Shown: positions 9,019 to 14,821 of the stretch, piece after piece
Numbering within the stretch: the stretch's first letter is position 1
How the letters are laid out: every line of letters starts with the position of its first letter
Source of the DNA: a virus
Virus record (IMG/VR): IMGVR_UViG_3300037963_001699
Coordinates: 1-37,481 of that record
DNA: 37,481 nucleotides
Direction: 5' to 3' (one strand)
Position numbers and translations under genes: made by a program
Notes under the pieces: generated by a model
What the model was told of the DNA's origin: nothing
The model's database searches: none
What the model saw: the letters and a program-made list of their open reading frames with translations, nothing else

Positions 9019-9316
9019 TATCTTCTACCATTCCCCAAAGCAGGAAGCAGTATACAATAATATCTGTAATTCTACCTCTTACATCTTCCCTTTGTGAGCG
9101 GTGTCCATCAGCATAAGCACAAAGCCCATCAAGGTGTTTAATCATATAAGTAAGTAAAGCTTTTTCTCTTGTTGTTCCTGTAAATGATGCTACTCTTTCA
9201 AAATTTGCAAAAGCATTATCTAAATCTCTTGCATACTCATCTTGTCCAGCATCTCTAGTAAATTTGACTAACTCAATTATTTCATCAATAAGTTTTGCCA
9301 TTTCTTTTCTAGACAC
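9002..9316 (-). CDS. Conserved phage protein, possible MazG/DUF1599-like helical fold
   Basis: I place the start at GTG 9316, which has AGGAG five bases upstream and overlaps the previous stop; an in-frame ATG at 9346 has no ribosome site. This gives 104 aa. The protein is all helical, with the pattern NFERVASFTG..., MIKHLDGL and REDVRGRITDIIVYCFLL. The KHLD...GR..D...Y.LL layout occurs in a widespread phage family that resembles all-alpha nucleotide pyrophosphohydrolases. The catalytic ExxED helix is not clear, so the enzymatic role is unproven. Confidence 0.6.
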   Translation of the reverse strand: MSRKEMAKLIDEIIELVKFTRDAGQDEYARDLDNAFANFERVASFTGTTREKALLTYMIKHLDGLCAYADGHRSQREDVRGRITDIIVYCFLLWGMVEDNEKEV

Positions 9317-9455
9317 GTTTTCTCCTGTCTCTATACTCATAAGCATTTAATTGATATTCATTACCAACCATCCTTGATAGTGGCCATCCATTTGGTAATT
9401 TATCTAACTCATTTCGTATCTTTTGAACTCTTTGCCAAGTTTTATTTTTCGACAT
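9309..9455 (-). CDS. Small basic protein, 48 aa, unknown
   Basis: The ATG at 9455 has GAGGAG seven bases upstream; a longer frame reaching 9545 crosses a structured non-coding gap and lacks a site. The protein is basic and aromatic (TWQRVQKIRNELDKLPNGWP) with a YRDRRKRV tail. Its stop overlaps the GTG start of the next gene, indicating coupled translation. No family recognised. Confidence 0.55.
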   Translation of the reverse strand: MSKNKTWQRVQKIRNELDKLPNGWPLSRMVGNEYQLNAYEYRDRRKRV

Positions 9456-9483
9456 CTTTATTCTCCTCTTATCCTTATAAATT

Positions 9484-9575
9484 TGCGGAAGACCTTGAAA
9501 GGTGGGAAAGAAAATAGTGAGTAGGGACTCTACAAAACCACCCATGCAACCTCACGATATACATTATCTTCCGCA
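9484..9575 (-). other. Nested inverted repeats in a 124-nt gap (possible RNA element)
   Basis: The gap between the HTH gene stop (9580) and the next start (9455) is closed by perfect 9-bp arms, TGCGGAAGA at 9484-9492 and TCTTCCGCA at 9567-9575. Inside lie GGTGG (9501-9505) with CCACC (9538-9542), and GAGT (9519-9522) with ACTC (9527-9530). The stems nest, so a leftward transcript could fold into one long branched hairpin ending about 30 nt before the next ribosome site. It is not followed by a T-run, so it is not a simple terminator. Confidence 0.45.
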
Positions 9576-9579
9576 TATA

Positions 9580-9735
9580 TTATCTGTTTATATGTCTGTA
9601 TACACTTGCTTGTGATACACCTACTATTCTACTTATTCTTTTTGCTTTTAGGCCCATACTATACAAAGTGTTTATAAAAAACTTTCTAGGTGAACCTACA
9701 CGAACATACTTTTTCTTAAAATGGGATTTCTTCAT
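9580..9735 (-). CDS. Small helix-turn-helix DNA-binding protein, 51 aa
   Basis: The C-terminal half, GLKAKRISRIVGVSQASVYRHI (written here as two helices around VGVSQ), is a resolvase/sigma-like helix-turn-helix; the N-terminus is very basic (MKKSHFKKKY). The ATG at 9735 has GGGAGG 11 bases upstream. Its first 20 nt overlap the end of the SSB gene, covering the codons of the SSB acidic tip. It is followed by a structured gap. A transcriptional regulator or origin-binding factor are both possible. Confidence 0.65.
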   Translation of the reverse strand: MKKSHFKKKYVRVGSPRKFFINTLYSMGLKAKRISRIVGVSQASVYRHINR

Positions 9736-10342
9736 CTTTAGTTGTGCCTCCCTCCCATGTTTTGATATATTTAACTTCAAAAGGTGTTCGTTCTTGCCCT
9801 TCTTTTGTTTTATATGGTTTACCAGCATCTATTATAGCAATTGCGGGCTTTCCATTTATATCATCAGCTTTTAGCTGAGGAAGAACTTGAACCTCTACAT
9901 CTTGACCGTTCATCTGTACAACTTTTCTTGGTATATCTTTACCTAGTGTCTCACAGAAACGTAGGTATCTATCGTTACCTTTTGAATTAGATACAAAGTC
10001 ATCGCCTTCTTTTGGCTCTAAAAACCTAAAAACACCATTAGCCTTATAACTTCTACCTACATAATCTTTTCCGCTGTATTCGGTATCGTTATTACCTTTA
10101 TATGTTTGTTCAGCAGTTTTAGCATCAATTACAAAATTGTAGTTATAAACTATAGCTTTGAAATTTTTACCATCTCTACTCCAGCCAACTTCTCTACAAG
10201 ATGACTCTTGTAGGTGTCCATAAAATTCACCACGAACATTTGGTGCTGATTTAGGTTTATCTGTTTTTTTATCTTCTCCTGGAACGAAGAAGCTTTCTGT
10301 ATCGTTTAACATTTCGTCAAACATTTTAGCAGTCTCACTCAT
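9716..10342 (-). CDS. Single-stranded DNA-binding protein (SSB-like)
   Basis: The 208-aa protein ends in DEEIPF, matching the acidic protein-docking tip (DDDIPF) of bacterial SSB. The middle is beta-rich (CREVGWSRDGKNFKAIVYNYNFVIDA, in two pieces, then KANGVFRFLEP) as expected for an OB-like fold. It lies directly after the annealase gene, sharing TAATG, with AAGGAG upstream. The role would be coating ssDNA at forks and during recombination. It is not closely similar to canonical SSB, so it may belong to a phage-specific family such as DUF669-type proteins. Confidence 0.7.
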   Translation of the reverse strand: MSETAKMFDEMLNDTESFFVPGEDKKTDKPKSAPNVRGEFYGHLQESSCREVGWSRDGKNFKAIVYNYNFVIDAKTAEQTYKGNNDTEYSGKDYVGRSYKANGVFRFLEPKEGDDFVSNSKGNDRYLRFCETLGKDIPRKVVQMNGQDVEVQVLPQLKADDINGKPAIAIIDAGKPYKTKEGQERTPFEVKYIKTWEGGTTKDEEIPF

Positions 10343-10896
10343 TACTTATCTCCTTTTAGTTTATTTTTTAAAAAATTAAGACTTTTTTCATAGTTTGATT
10401 CATTAACCTTGCCAGACTTAATATTGTTTACGATAGTATCATACTCAGTATCACTGACAAGTTTTTTCTTTTTCAAATCATTTGCTAGTTTTGTTATTTC
10501 TTTTTCTTGTTTATCAGTTATATTGTTTGGTAAATCCTCACCAGCAAATAAAACTAAACCAAGTCCATGTAATGCAATAGCTTTAGCTAAACATCTTTGT
10601 ATTGATGTGTTGATTTGAAATGTATTCGGATTATCAATAGGTTGATTCCTATTGTCTAATACTGGATGTATCTGTGTTCTTACTATATCTTCAATAGTTA
10701 CACTAACTTTCACATAATATCCAGTTGTTGTTTGCATGTAAGGCATACCATCATACTCATGCACTTCCCATGTTGCAGTAGGAAACTCTTTTAACATTTC
10801 TCTTACAGCATGCGCCCATGACAAGTAATCAAATTTACCTTTCTTTTCAGCTAGTTTGGATACGTCAATATCCTTTAGTTTGTGAAATACACTCAT
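10342..10896 (-). CDS. Single-strand annealing protein, Sak3/DUF1071-type
   Basis: The 184-aa protein has the DUF1071 pattern: KFDYLSWAHAVREM near residue 21, an aromatic beta region with YYVKVSVTIED, then INTSIQRCLAKAIALHGLGL and FAGEDLP. This family is a phage annealase group that anneals complementary ssDNA, often paired with a nuclease and SSB, as here. It follows the Cas4-like nuclease and precedes the SSB. The C-terminal 60 residues are Lys-rich helices. AAGGAG lies five bases before the ATG. Confidence 0.8.
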   Translation of the reverse strand: MSVFHKLKDIDVSKLAEKKGKFDYLSWAHAVREMLKEFPTATWEVHEYDGMPYMQTTTGYYVKVSVTIEDIVRTQIHPVLDNRNQPIDNPNTFQINTSIQRCLAKAIALHGLGLVLFAGEDLPNNITDKQEKEITKLANDLKKKKLVSDTEYDTIVNNIKSGKVNESNYEKSLNFLKNKLKGDK

Positions 10897-10913
10897 TTCG
10901 TCTCCTTTTCTTT

Positions 10914-11723
10914 TTAGAATGGTGGATTACAAAAATCAAGAAACTTGCAGTATTTGCAATTCCAGTGTTCTACTGGGCTAAATCTCTCTCTAAACATTGG
11001 TAATCCACGTTTATGTTCATCATTTACGTTTGTCCAAAAGCTATGAGCTACCTTCAAATATTGCATAGGTACCTCTAAAGCTTTCATTCTTGAATTGTCT
11101 TTATTGTAGTAATAAAGCCACATACTATCAAGTCTTCCAAATTCTTTTTTAACCGCCAGACCATACGTTCCAAGCTGTGTAGCTTGATGGTCAGTAAGTT
11201 TAGGCTCTGGTTGCATTTTATTTCTATTACGACCAAACTTTAAAGTCCAAGAATAACTTGCCATTGTTTTAAAATCAATTAGATGTACACTACCATCATC
11301 TTTGTTTACAGCGACAAGGTCATAAAAACCACGAACATTAAACTCTGGTAATTGAATTTCTTTTTCAATATGATATTCAAAACTTTCTTTTTGTAAATTA
11401 TATATTTCTTTTTCTTTACTATCTTTAGTATTACTATCTGTAGTATTACTATATATAGTAGTATCGGAAAGAGCATTTTGTAAATCATCATGCATAATTG
11501 TACCTAATCTCATAATCCTACAAGAGCGACTATTAGGTAGGTTTGTAGGTTCTGGTCTTTCAACAGATTCATAGTATAATTTTCTAGAACAAGTCATTGC
11601 TCCAGAAGCATGATAAAAATGTTCTTTACCTACATATCTTTCTTCTGAATTTTCTTTATTTTTCTTGTCAATGTAGTTGCCATAAATAGCTTCCATATCA
11701 ACAGGACATTTTGCCTTTTTCAA
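10914..11723 (-). CDS. Cas4/RecB-like PD-(D/E)xK exonuclease with Fe-S cysteines
   Basis: The 269-aa protein carries the full RecB-type motif series: LGTIMHDDLQ (H78), GFYDLVA (D135), LIDFKT (D150, K152) and DHQATQLGTYGLAV (Q180, Q183). Four cysteines, C45 in MTCSRKLYY and C256, C259, C265 in CKYCKFLDFC, match the 4Fe-4S arrangement of Cas4 and AddB. It probably resects DNA ends for the annealase next to it. It is not a CRISPR component; no array is present. The start is TTG with AGGAG six bases upstream. A Thr/Asn/Asp/Ser low-complexity insert (about 86-107) sits between the first two motifs. Confidence 0.88.
   Translation of the reverse strand: MKKAKCPVDMEAIYGNYIDKKNKENSEERYVGKEHFYHASGAMTCSRKLYYESVERPEPTNLPNSRSCRIMRLGTIMHDDLQNALSDTTIYSNTTDSNTKDSKEKEIYNLQKESFEYHIEKEIQLPEFNVRGFYDLVAVNKDDGSVHLIDFKTMASYSWTLKFGRNRNKMQPEPKLTDHQATQLGTYGLAVKKEFGRLDSMWLYYYNKDNSRMKALEVPMQYLKVAHSFWTNVNDEHKRGLPMFRERFSPVEHWNCKYCKFLDFCNPPF
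11426..11455. repeat. 15-nt tandem repeat inside the Cas4-like gene
   Basis: TAGTATTACTAT occurs at 11426-11437 and 11441-11452, a 15-nt period that keeps the frame. It encodes the repeated TDSNT-like residues of the low-complexity insert, so the insert probably grew by slippage. Confidence 0.7.
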
Positions 11724-11732
11724 TGTATTCTC

Positions 11733-11906
11733 CTAATCTCTGGTTATATAACTTGTAATAAGTTCACTTAATGCTTTGTTCATTGACACACCATTTATTG
11801 CACATGTGCCTTTAAATTTTTTCCATAAATCAGAATCCATATTTGTTACGATTACGTTCTTCTTTTTTACTTCGGTATTATCATTGTTTCTCAATGTTTC
11901 ATTCAT
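11733..11906 (-). CDS. Ribbon-helix-helix regulator, 57 aa
   Basis: After a polar N-terminus the sequence KKNVIVTNMDSDLWKKFK forms a strand plus helix, followed by INGVSMNKALSELITSYI as the second helix: the ribbon-helix-helix pattern of Arc/CopG/ParG-type repressors. Such proteins bind DNA as dimers of dimers on short inverted or direct repeats. A 12-bp inverted repeat lies 24 nt upstream of its start and could be its own operator (inference). AAGGAG lies 11 bases before the ATG. Its stop is 10 nt before the TTG of the nuclease gene, so both should be co-expressed. Confidence 0.75.
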   Translation of the reverse strand: MNETLRNNDNTEVKKKNVIVTNMDSDLWKKFKGTCAINGVSMNKALSELITSYITRD

Positions 11907-11929
11907 GTTTTTCTTTGCTCCTTTTACAT

Positions 11930-11962
11930 TATGTAGGGCAACATTTAATATTGCCCCACATA
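11930..11962 (-). promoter_or_regulatory. 12-bp stem-loop in leader of the ribbon-helix-helix gene
   Basis: Arms 11930-11941 (TATGTAGGGCAA) and 11951-11962 (TTGCCCCACATA) flank a 9-nt loop. The single mismatch on the plus strand (A:C) becomes a G:U pair in a leftward RNA, favouring function in the leftward transcript. No T-run follows. It could be an RNA processing or stability hairpin, or a repressor operator. Confidence 0.6.
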
Positions 11963-12003
11963 TACTTGTATATTTTATTTATGCTTAATGCAATAAACAA
12001 CAT

Positions 12004-12081
12004 TTATTTTTCACTAAATGTGTTTAGTAACATTTCTATGAAAGCGATAAATACTATTATCAGTAAAATTGTTTCTATCAT
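12004..12081 (-). CDS. Micro-membrane protein, 25 aa
   Basis: The ATG overlaps the stop of the 66-aa gene (ATGA) and has GGAGG four bases upstream. Almost the whole peptide, METILL-type start then IIVFIAFIEMLL, is one hydrophobic helix with a short polar tail (NTFSEK). It could be a membrane-active or superinfection peptide, but no family is known to me. A 97-nt gap follows. Confidence 0.5.
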   Translation of the reverse strand: MIETILLIIVFIAFIEMLLNTFSEK

Positions 12082-12278
12082 TTTACCTCCACTTTCTTTT
12101 TTGGTATCTCATGTTGTCCAAACACATTTAGAAATGTATCTAAAATATGCTCATCTGTGTAAGATTCCCAACCTGTATGTCCAAGTAGCATTATTTCATA
12201 AAGTTCCTTATATGATGCTGATTCAGCTTCTCTTTGTGCTAGCATGTGTTTCATTTGTGCATAATCTGGTTCTTTCAT
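12078..12278 (-). CDS. Small protein, 66 aa, unknown
   Basis: GGAGG lies seven bases before the ATG. The protein is a mixed-charge helical sequence (DYAQMKHMLAQREAE, then EHILDTFLNVFG) with a KKKVEVK tail. The tail codons also form the ribosome site of the micro-membrane gene that follows. No motif or family recognised. Confidence 0.6.
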   Translation of the reverse strand: MKEPDYAQMKHMLAQREAESASYKELYEIMLLGHTGWESYTDEHILDTFLNVFGQHEIPKKKVEVK

Positions 12279-12325
12279 TATTCTTCCTCCAATCTGATAA
12301 TTTCATTGTCATTTAATTTATCCAT
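12278..12325 (-). CDS. Possible 15-aa leader peptide
   Basis: A 15-codon frame has GGAGG three bases upstream, overlaps the previous stop by eight bases and shares TAATG with the next gene. It may serve only to pass ribosomes along the operon. Support is limited to these signals. Confidence 0.3.
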   Translation of the reverse strand: MDKLNDNEIIRLEEE

Positions 12326-12416
12326 CTATCCTCCAATCATCTTTTGTAAGATAATAATATGCAATTGTAGATATGAATCCTATTGCTATGATAATTAAAA
12401 TAGTTAATATACTCAT
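12318..12416 (-). CDS. Micro-membrane protein, 32 aa
   Basis: The sequence begins MSILTILIIIAIGFISTIAY, a single transmembrane helix, followed by a polar cytoplasmic-type tail YYLTKDDWRIDG. The ATG shares TAATG with the upstream stop. It is the second very small single-helix protein in the operon. Function unknown. Confidence 0.55.
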   Translation of the reverse strand: MSILTILIIIAIGFISTIAYYYLTKDDWRIDG

Positions 12417-12619
12417 TATACTTCTCTCCATTCTTTAGTTTGTGAAATCCAAATTCGTTTTATTTCTTTTTTGGGTTTCTTTTTTTCTTGTTGTTTTTTG
12501 TTATCCATGTACTCTTGTGCTTTTATCAAAGCCCACTCGATTTCTGATATGTGAAAACATTCATTGCAAGTGTCTGAATCTTTATCACATTCAGCTTTAT
12601 GTTTCTCAATCCAATCCAT
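12416..12619 (-). CDS. Small Lys-rich protein, 67 aa, unknown
   Basis: The N-terminus has a Cys/His cluster, CDKDSDTCNECFH (residues 11-23), which could bind a metal. A helix (EIEWALIKAQEYMDNK) and a Lys-rich tail follow. GAGG lies eight bases before the ATG, and both ends use TAATG junctions with neighbours. No family recognised. Confidence 0.6.
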   Translation of the reverse strand: MDWIEKHKAECDKDSDTCNECFHISEIEWALIKAQEYMDNKKQQEKKKPKKEIKRIWISQTKEWREV

Positions 12620-12885
12620 TAGTCTAACCTCGCCTCTCCACTTAAAACCATAATATCGCCTACAAGAAGCATACCAAATTCTTCTGTAGCATCTTCATTT
12701 ACGGGTTTACCTTTTAACATTCCTTCTTCATCTACTATTATTTGTTTTTTCCCGTCTTTTGACGGGATTATTTCTATGTATCCACCTACAAATTCTTGAC
12801 ATTTTTCTAATGTAGGTTTCTCATCTTTTTTATCAAGATATAAAGTTAAGTGTTCTGCGTTTTCGCTTGATAATAACATTCCCAT
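12619..12885 (-). CDS. DUF3846-like protein, 88 aa
   Basis: The middle, EKCQEFVGGYIEII...KQIIVDEEGMLKGKPVNEDAT...GDIMVLSG, follows the DUF3846 pattern (a VGGYIE strand, then an IVDEEG...KP.N segment and a GDI.V strand). The family occurs in many phages and mobile elements without a known biochemical role. AAGGAG lies six bases upstream, inside the end of the preceding gene. Confidence 0.7.
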   Translation of the reverse strand: MGMLLSSENAEHLTLYLDKKDEKPTLEKCQEFVGGYIEIIPSKDGKKQIIVDEEGMLKGKPVNEDATEEFGMLLVGDIMVLSGEARLD

Positions 12886-12910
12886 TTATTTCTCCTTTTG
12901 TTTTTCTTTT
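12883..12910. repeat. 28-bp gene-junction repeat, copy 1
   Basis: An exact 28-bp match with 13072-13099. On the leftward strand it encodes the tail KEKQKEK, the stop, an internal AAGGAG ribosome site and the ATG of the next gene, so it is a complete stop/start junction. Confidence 0.85.
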
Positions 12911-13074
12911 ATTATATGGTAAAATCTTTCACCATTATGTATTCTATTATATATTTCATCAAAGTCATTCTCATTTGTGGGATAATCACTCCAACTAAAG
13001 AATTGAAATAAATCATATTGTATAGTATCATTTTCACAATTTTCTGCTTCTTCCCATAAATCTATTTCATTCAT
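12886..13074 (-). CDS. Small acidic protein, 62 aa, unknown
   Basis: The protein is rich in Asp, Glu, Asn and aromatic residues (DLFQFFSWSDYPTNENDFDE) and ends in KEKQKEK. Its start and end both lie on copies of the 28-bp junction repeat, so it may have been inserted or duplicated as a unit. AAGGAG lies six bases before the ATG. Acidic surface proteins of this size in phage early regions can be DNA mimics, but I see nothing specific. Confidence 0.6.
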   Translation of the reverse strand: MNEIDLWEEAENCENDTIQYDLFQFFSWSDYPTNENDFDEIYNRIHNGERFYHIIKEKQKEK

Positions 13075-13099
13075 TTATTTCTCCTTTTGTTTTTCTTTT
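13072..13099. repeat. 28-bp gene-junction repeat, copy 2
   Basis: Exact second copy of the 12883-12910 sequence, 189 bp away (63 codons), again spanning tail codons, stop, ribosome site and start codon. Confidence 0.85.
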
Positions 13100-13200
13100 T
13101 GTTTTGTTTTTACTTTTGATAAATCAATATTTTTATGATAGCCAAATAGTTTGTTTACATATTCAACCATCAAAAACTCTTCTTTTTTTCTTTTACTCAT
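13075..13200 (-). CDS. Small basic protein, 41 aa, unknown
   Basis: The ATG overlaps the upstream stop (ATGA) with GGAGGAG just before it. The sequence is strongly basic, MSKRKKEEF at the start and KVKTKQKEKQKEK at the end, with a short aromatic helix between (VEYVNKLFGYHKNI). The end lies on the 28-bp junction repeat. It may bind nucleic acid by charge; no family recognised. Confidence 0.55.
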   Translation of the reverse strand: MSKRKKEEFLMVEYVNKLFGYHKNIDLSKVKTKQKEKQKEK

Positions 13201-13508
13201 TTCTCCTCCTTGTCCCATTTTTCACATCTTGTTAATTGTTTGTTATATATTCTTTCATAGATAATTTCTGATAATCTTCTTCTATGTGTCCCATCTAAAG
13301 AAGCATACCAATCACCAAAGTTTTTTTGCATCATTTTAAATTTACCAATTGCATAATCTCCATAATCAGTTTCTTTGGTTCTGTTATGCATTTGTTCTAT
13401 ATATTCATCTCCCATCACATTAAATGCCCATCTACGAGTCTCGTACAATGTTTTTGCAATGATAGACGTAATCATATCTTTTTGTATTTCTTTTTCATAT
13501 TCATTCAT
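13197..13508 (-). CDS. Helical protein, 103 aa, unknown
   Basis: AAGGGG lies eight bases before the ATG, within the end of the upstream gene. The protein is predicted helical and charged (EKEIQKDMITSIIAKTLYET, then FKMMQKNFGDWYASLDGTH) without Cys pairs or nucleotide-binding motifs. It overlaps the next gene by four bases. Function unknown. Confidence 0.65.
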   Translation of the reverse strand: MNEYEKEIQKDMITSIIAKTLYETRRWAFNVMGDEYIEQMHNRTKETDYGDYAIGKFKMMQKNFGDWYASLDGTHRRRLSEIIYERIYNKQLTRCEKWDKEEK

Positions 13509-13509
13509 A

Positions 13510-13689
13510 TTATTTGCCCCTTTCTACAATATCATATGTATCATATCCAACTATAACTTTAAATCCTTGTTGCTTTTTTCTTTCAAATAATTCACACACT
13601 TCATCATCATCATTAAAACCATTTGCAAATCTATGATTTATTCTATTTATTAATTGTCTATTAGTTAAGTGTTTAAATCTTCTTTTCAT
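13510..13689 (-). CDS. Small protein, 59 aa, unknown
   Basis: It starts MKRRFKHLTNRQLINRINHR, a basic helix, then has FNDDDEVCELFERKKQQGFKV and a short beta tail. An AAGGA site is seven bases before the ATG. It ends one base before the next ATG. No family recognised. Confidence 0.55.
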   Translation of the reverse strand: MKRRFKHLTNRQLINRINHRFANGFNDDDEVCELFERKKQQGFKVIVGYDTYDIVERGK

Positions 13690-13700
13690 TTTATTCCTTT

Positions 13701-14000
13701 CTAAAAATTAACTACTATGAATGATTCTTCATTAATTGGTATTACTATTGTTTCGTTTTCTATGTCTTCAATTGATTCGTACTCTTTCCCATACTCATCT
13801 TGAAATATTTGCAGGCTTTCGTATTCTGTATATTCACAACACAGCCCAATCACATCAAGTTCTATCTCTTTGTCCATATCTGATTCTAAATCTTCCAAAT
13901 AATCAAACAATGCTTGAAGCCCTTCATAAGAGAAATGATTATCTCTGTTGTATCTTTGGAATGCTCTTTCAAAATCATTAAAATTAATTGTTATTTTCAT
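13701..14000 (-). CDS. Conserved phage protein, 99 aa
   Basis: The sequence FSYEGLQALFDYLEDLE...IELDVIGLCCEYTEYESL matches a very common phage and plasmid hypothetical family with the signature ALFDYLE and ELDVI.LCCEY. It is acidic throughout (EYESIEDIENET). No function is established; its position among early accessory genes and its acidity fit an anti-host factor, which is speculation. GAGG lies seven bases before the ATG. Confidence 0.75.
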   Translation of the reverse strand: MKITINFNDFERAFQRYNRDNHFSYEGLQALFDYLEDLESDMDKEIELDVIGLCCEYTEYESLQIFQDEYGKEYESIEDIENETIVIPINEESFIVVNF

Positions 14001-14002
14001 TC

Positions 14003-14275
14003 TTACACCTCACTTTCACAAATACATTCATCTGTTTCTTCTTCACAATCATCACAACATTCATATTCTTCTTCAACTACTTCTATTGTATCTCCTGTCC
14101 ATGCCCATTCCCACATATATTCATTCCAACAATCAATATCCCCACAAATATATGTGCCACTTGCATATGCTTGTTGTATTTCTGTTGTATCAGGAGTTTC
14201 TCCACAATATGCACAAGCAAATTCATCTAAATCCATTCCCTCATGTCCTTCAACTACTTTTCTTTTCTTTAACAT
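14003..14275 (-). CDS. Acidic zinc-finger protein, 90 aa
   Basis: I start at the ATG at 14275, with AAGGA eight bases upstream. A zinc ribbon is formed by CAYC and CGDIDC (C-x2-C then C-x4-C), followed by a Trp-rich segment (WNEYMWEWAW) and a second Cys cluster ECCDDCEEETDECICE at the C-terminus. It resembles the 52-aa zinc-finger gene at 15402-15560 on the opposite strand. Metal binding is likely; the partner is unknown. Confidence 0.65.
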   Translation of the reverse strand: MLKKRKVVEGHEGMDLDEFACAYCGETPDTTEIQQAYASGTYICGDIDCWNEYMWEWAWTGDTIEVVEEEYECCDDCEEETDECICESEV

Positions 14276-14336
14276 TTTTTTTCCTTTTTTATTGCGGTTT
14301 GTCTCATCAGTAATACAAATAACCACTTTGTACTAT

Positions 14337-14362
14337 ATACCCACAATTTATATTGTAGGTAT
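14337..14362 (-). promoter_or_regulatory. 11-bp stem-loop in a 94-nt gap
   Basis: Arms 14337-14347 and 14352-14362 close a TTAT loop. The one plus-strand mismatch (C:A) is a G:U pair in leftward RNA. There is no T-run after it. It sits between the 76-aa gene and the zinc-finger gene. Confidence 0.5.
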
Positions 14363-14369
14363 TTCGACA

Positions 14370-14600
14370 TTATTTTTCTTGGAATATTGATTCGTTTCTT
14401 ATTGCACTAAATATCCATTTAGGTGGTACACAAGCCATTACATTTTTTTCATCTATTTTGTTATGTCTTTCTAAAGCCACCATTGCGGTAGCTACACCAC
14501 ATAAAAAGTCTATTTCACTTTTATTAGCACCTTTGCGTATTCTTTCCTTTAAGGTATCTTCTGCTTCATTTATGATACATTCTCTTAACTTTTTATTCAT
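14370..14600 (-). CDS. Small helical protein, 76 aa, unknown
   Basis: The ATG at 14600 has AAGGGAAG upstream. The protein has a charged helix (CIINEAEDTLKERIRKGANK), a small hydrophobic segment (CGVATAMVAL) and a VPPKWIFSAIRN tail. No recognised family or catalytic motif. It begins one base after the stop of the 54-aa gene. Confidence 0.6.
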   Translation of the reverse strand: MNKKLRECIINEAEDTLKERIRKGANKSEIDFLCGVATAMVALERHNKIDEKNVMACVPPKWIFSAIRNESIFQEK

Positions 14601-14601
14601 A

Positions 14602-14766
14602 TTACTTCCCTTTCCTTTTATCATCTGAAATACTTTGTTGTAATGCTTTTAGAAATAACTCTTCAATTCTAATTGGGGCTACTATTTCGGGGCTGATATA
14701 TACTTCACCTTTTTCTTTAGCATGCTTTAGGTTTTTAATCTCTTGTTCTTTTATTTTCTTATTCAT
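14602..14766 (-). CDS. Small protein, 54 aa, unknown
   Basis: The frame starts just after the terminator of the upstream gene and lacks an obvious ribosome site, so expression may depend on read-through. It has a Lys/Glu helix (KIKEQEIKNLKHAKEKG) then VYISPEIVAPIRIEELFLKAL. The GEVYISPE...PI..EEL layout may be a small domain, but I cannot name it. Confidence 0.45.
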   Translation of the reverse strand: MNKKIKEQEIKNLKHAKEKGEVYISPEIVAPIRIEELFLKALQQSISDDKRKGK

Positions 14767-14774
14767 ATTAATAT

Positions 14775-14808
14775 AAAAAAAACCCGTACAAATTAATGTA
14801 CGGGCTTT
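14775..14808 (-). terminator. Intrinsic terminator after the first leftward gene
   Basis: On the leftward strand CCCGTAC and GTACGGG (14783-14789 with 14798-14804, extended by A:T and one G:U pair) form the stem, followed by eight Ts. It would stop or attenuate transcription after the 137-aa gene, before the rest of the operon. Confidence 0.88.
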
Positions 14809-14821
14809 AGTCCTTTCTTAT

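Noticed and set aside
10914-11723. CRISPR-Cas Cas4
   Set aside because: No repeats, spacers or other cas genes exist here. The neighbouring annealase and SSB place it in phage recombination.
11843-12316. 157-aa rightward hydrophobic frame
   Set aside because: It lies opposite four leftward genes with good ribosome sites and is hydrophobic only because it is the complement of Lys/Glu-rich coding DNA.
13914-14390. Rightward Ser/Tyr-rich frames opposite acidic small genes
   Set aside because: They mirror Asp/Glu-rich leftward genes and lack translation signals.
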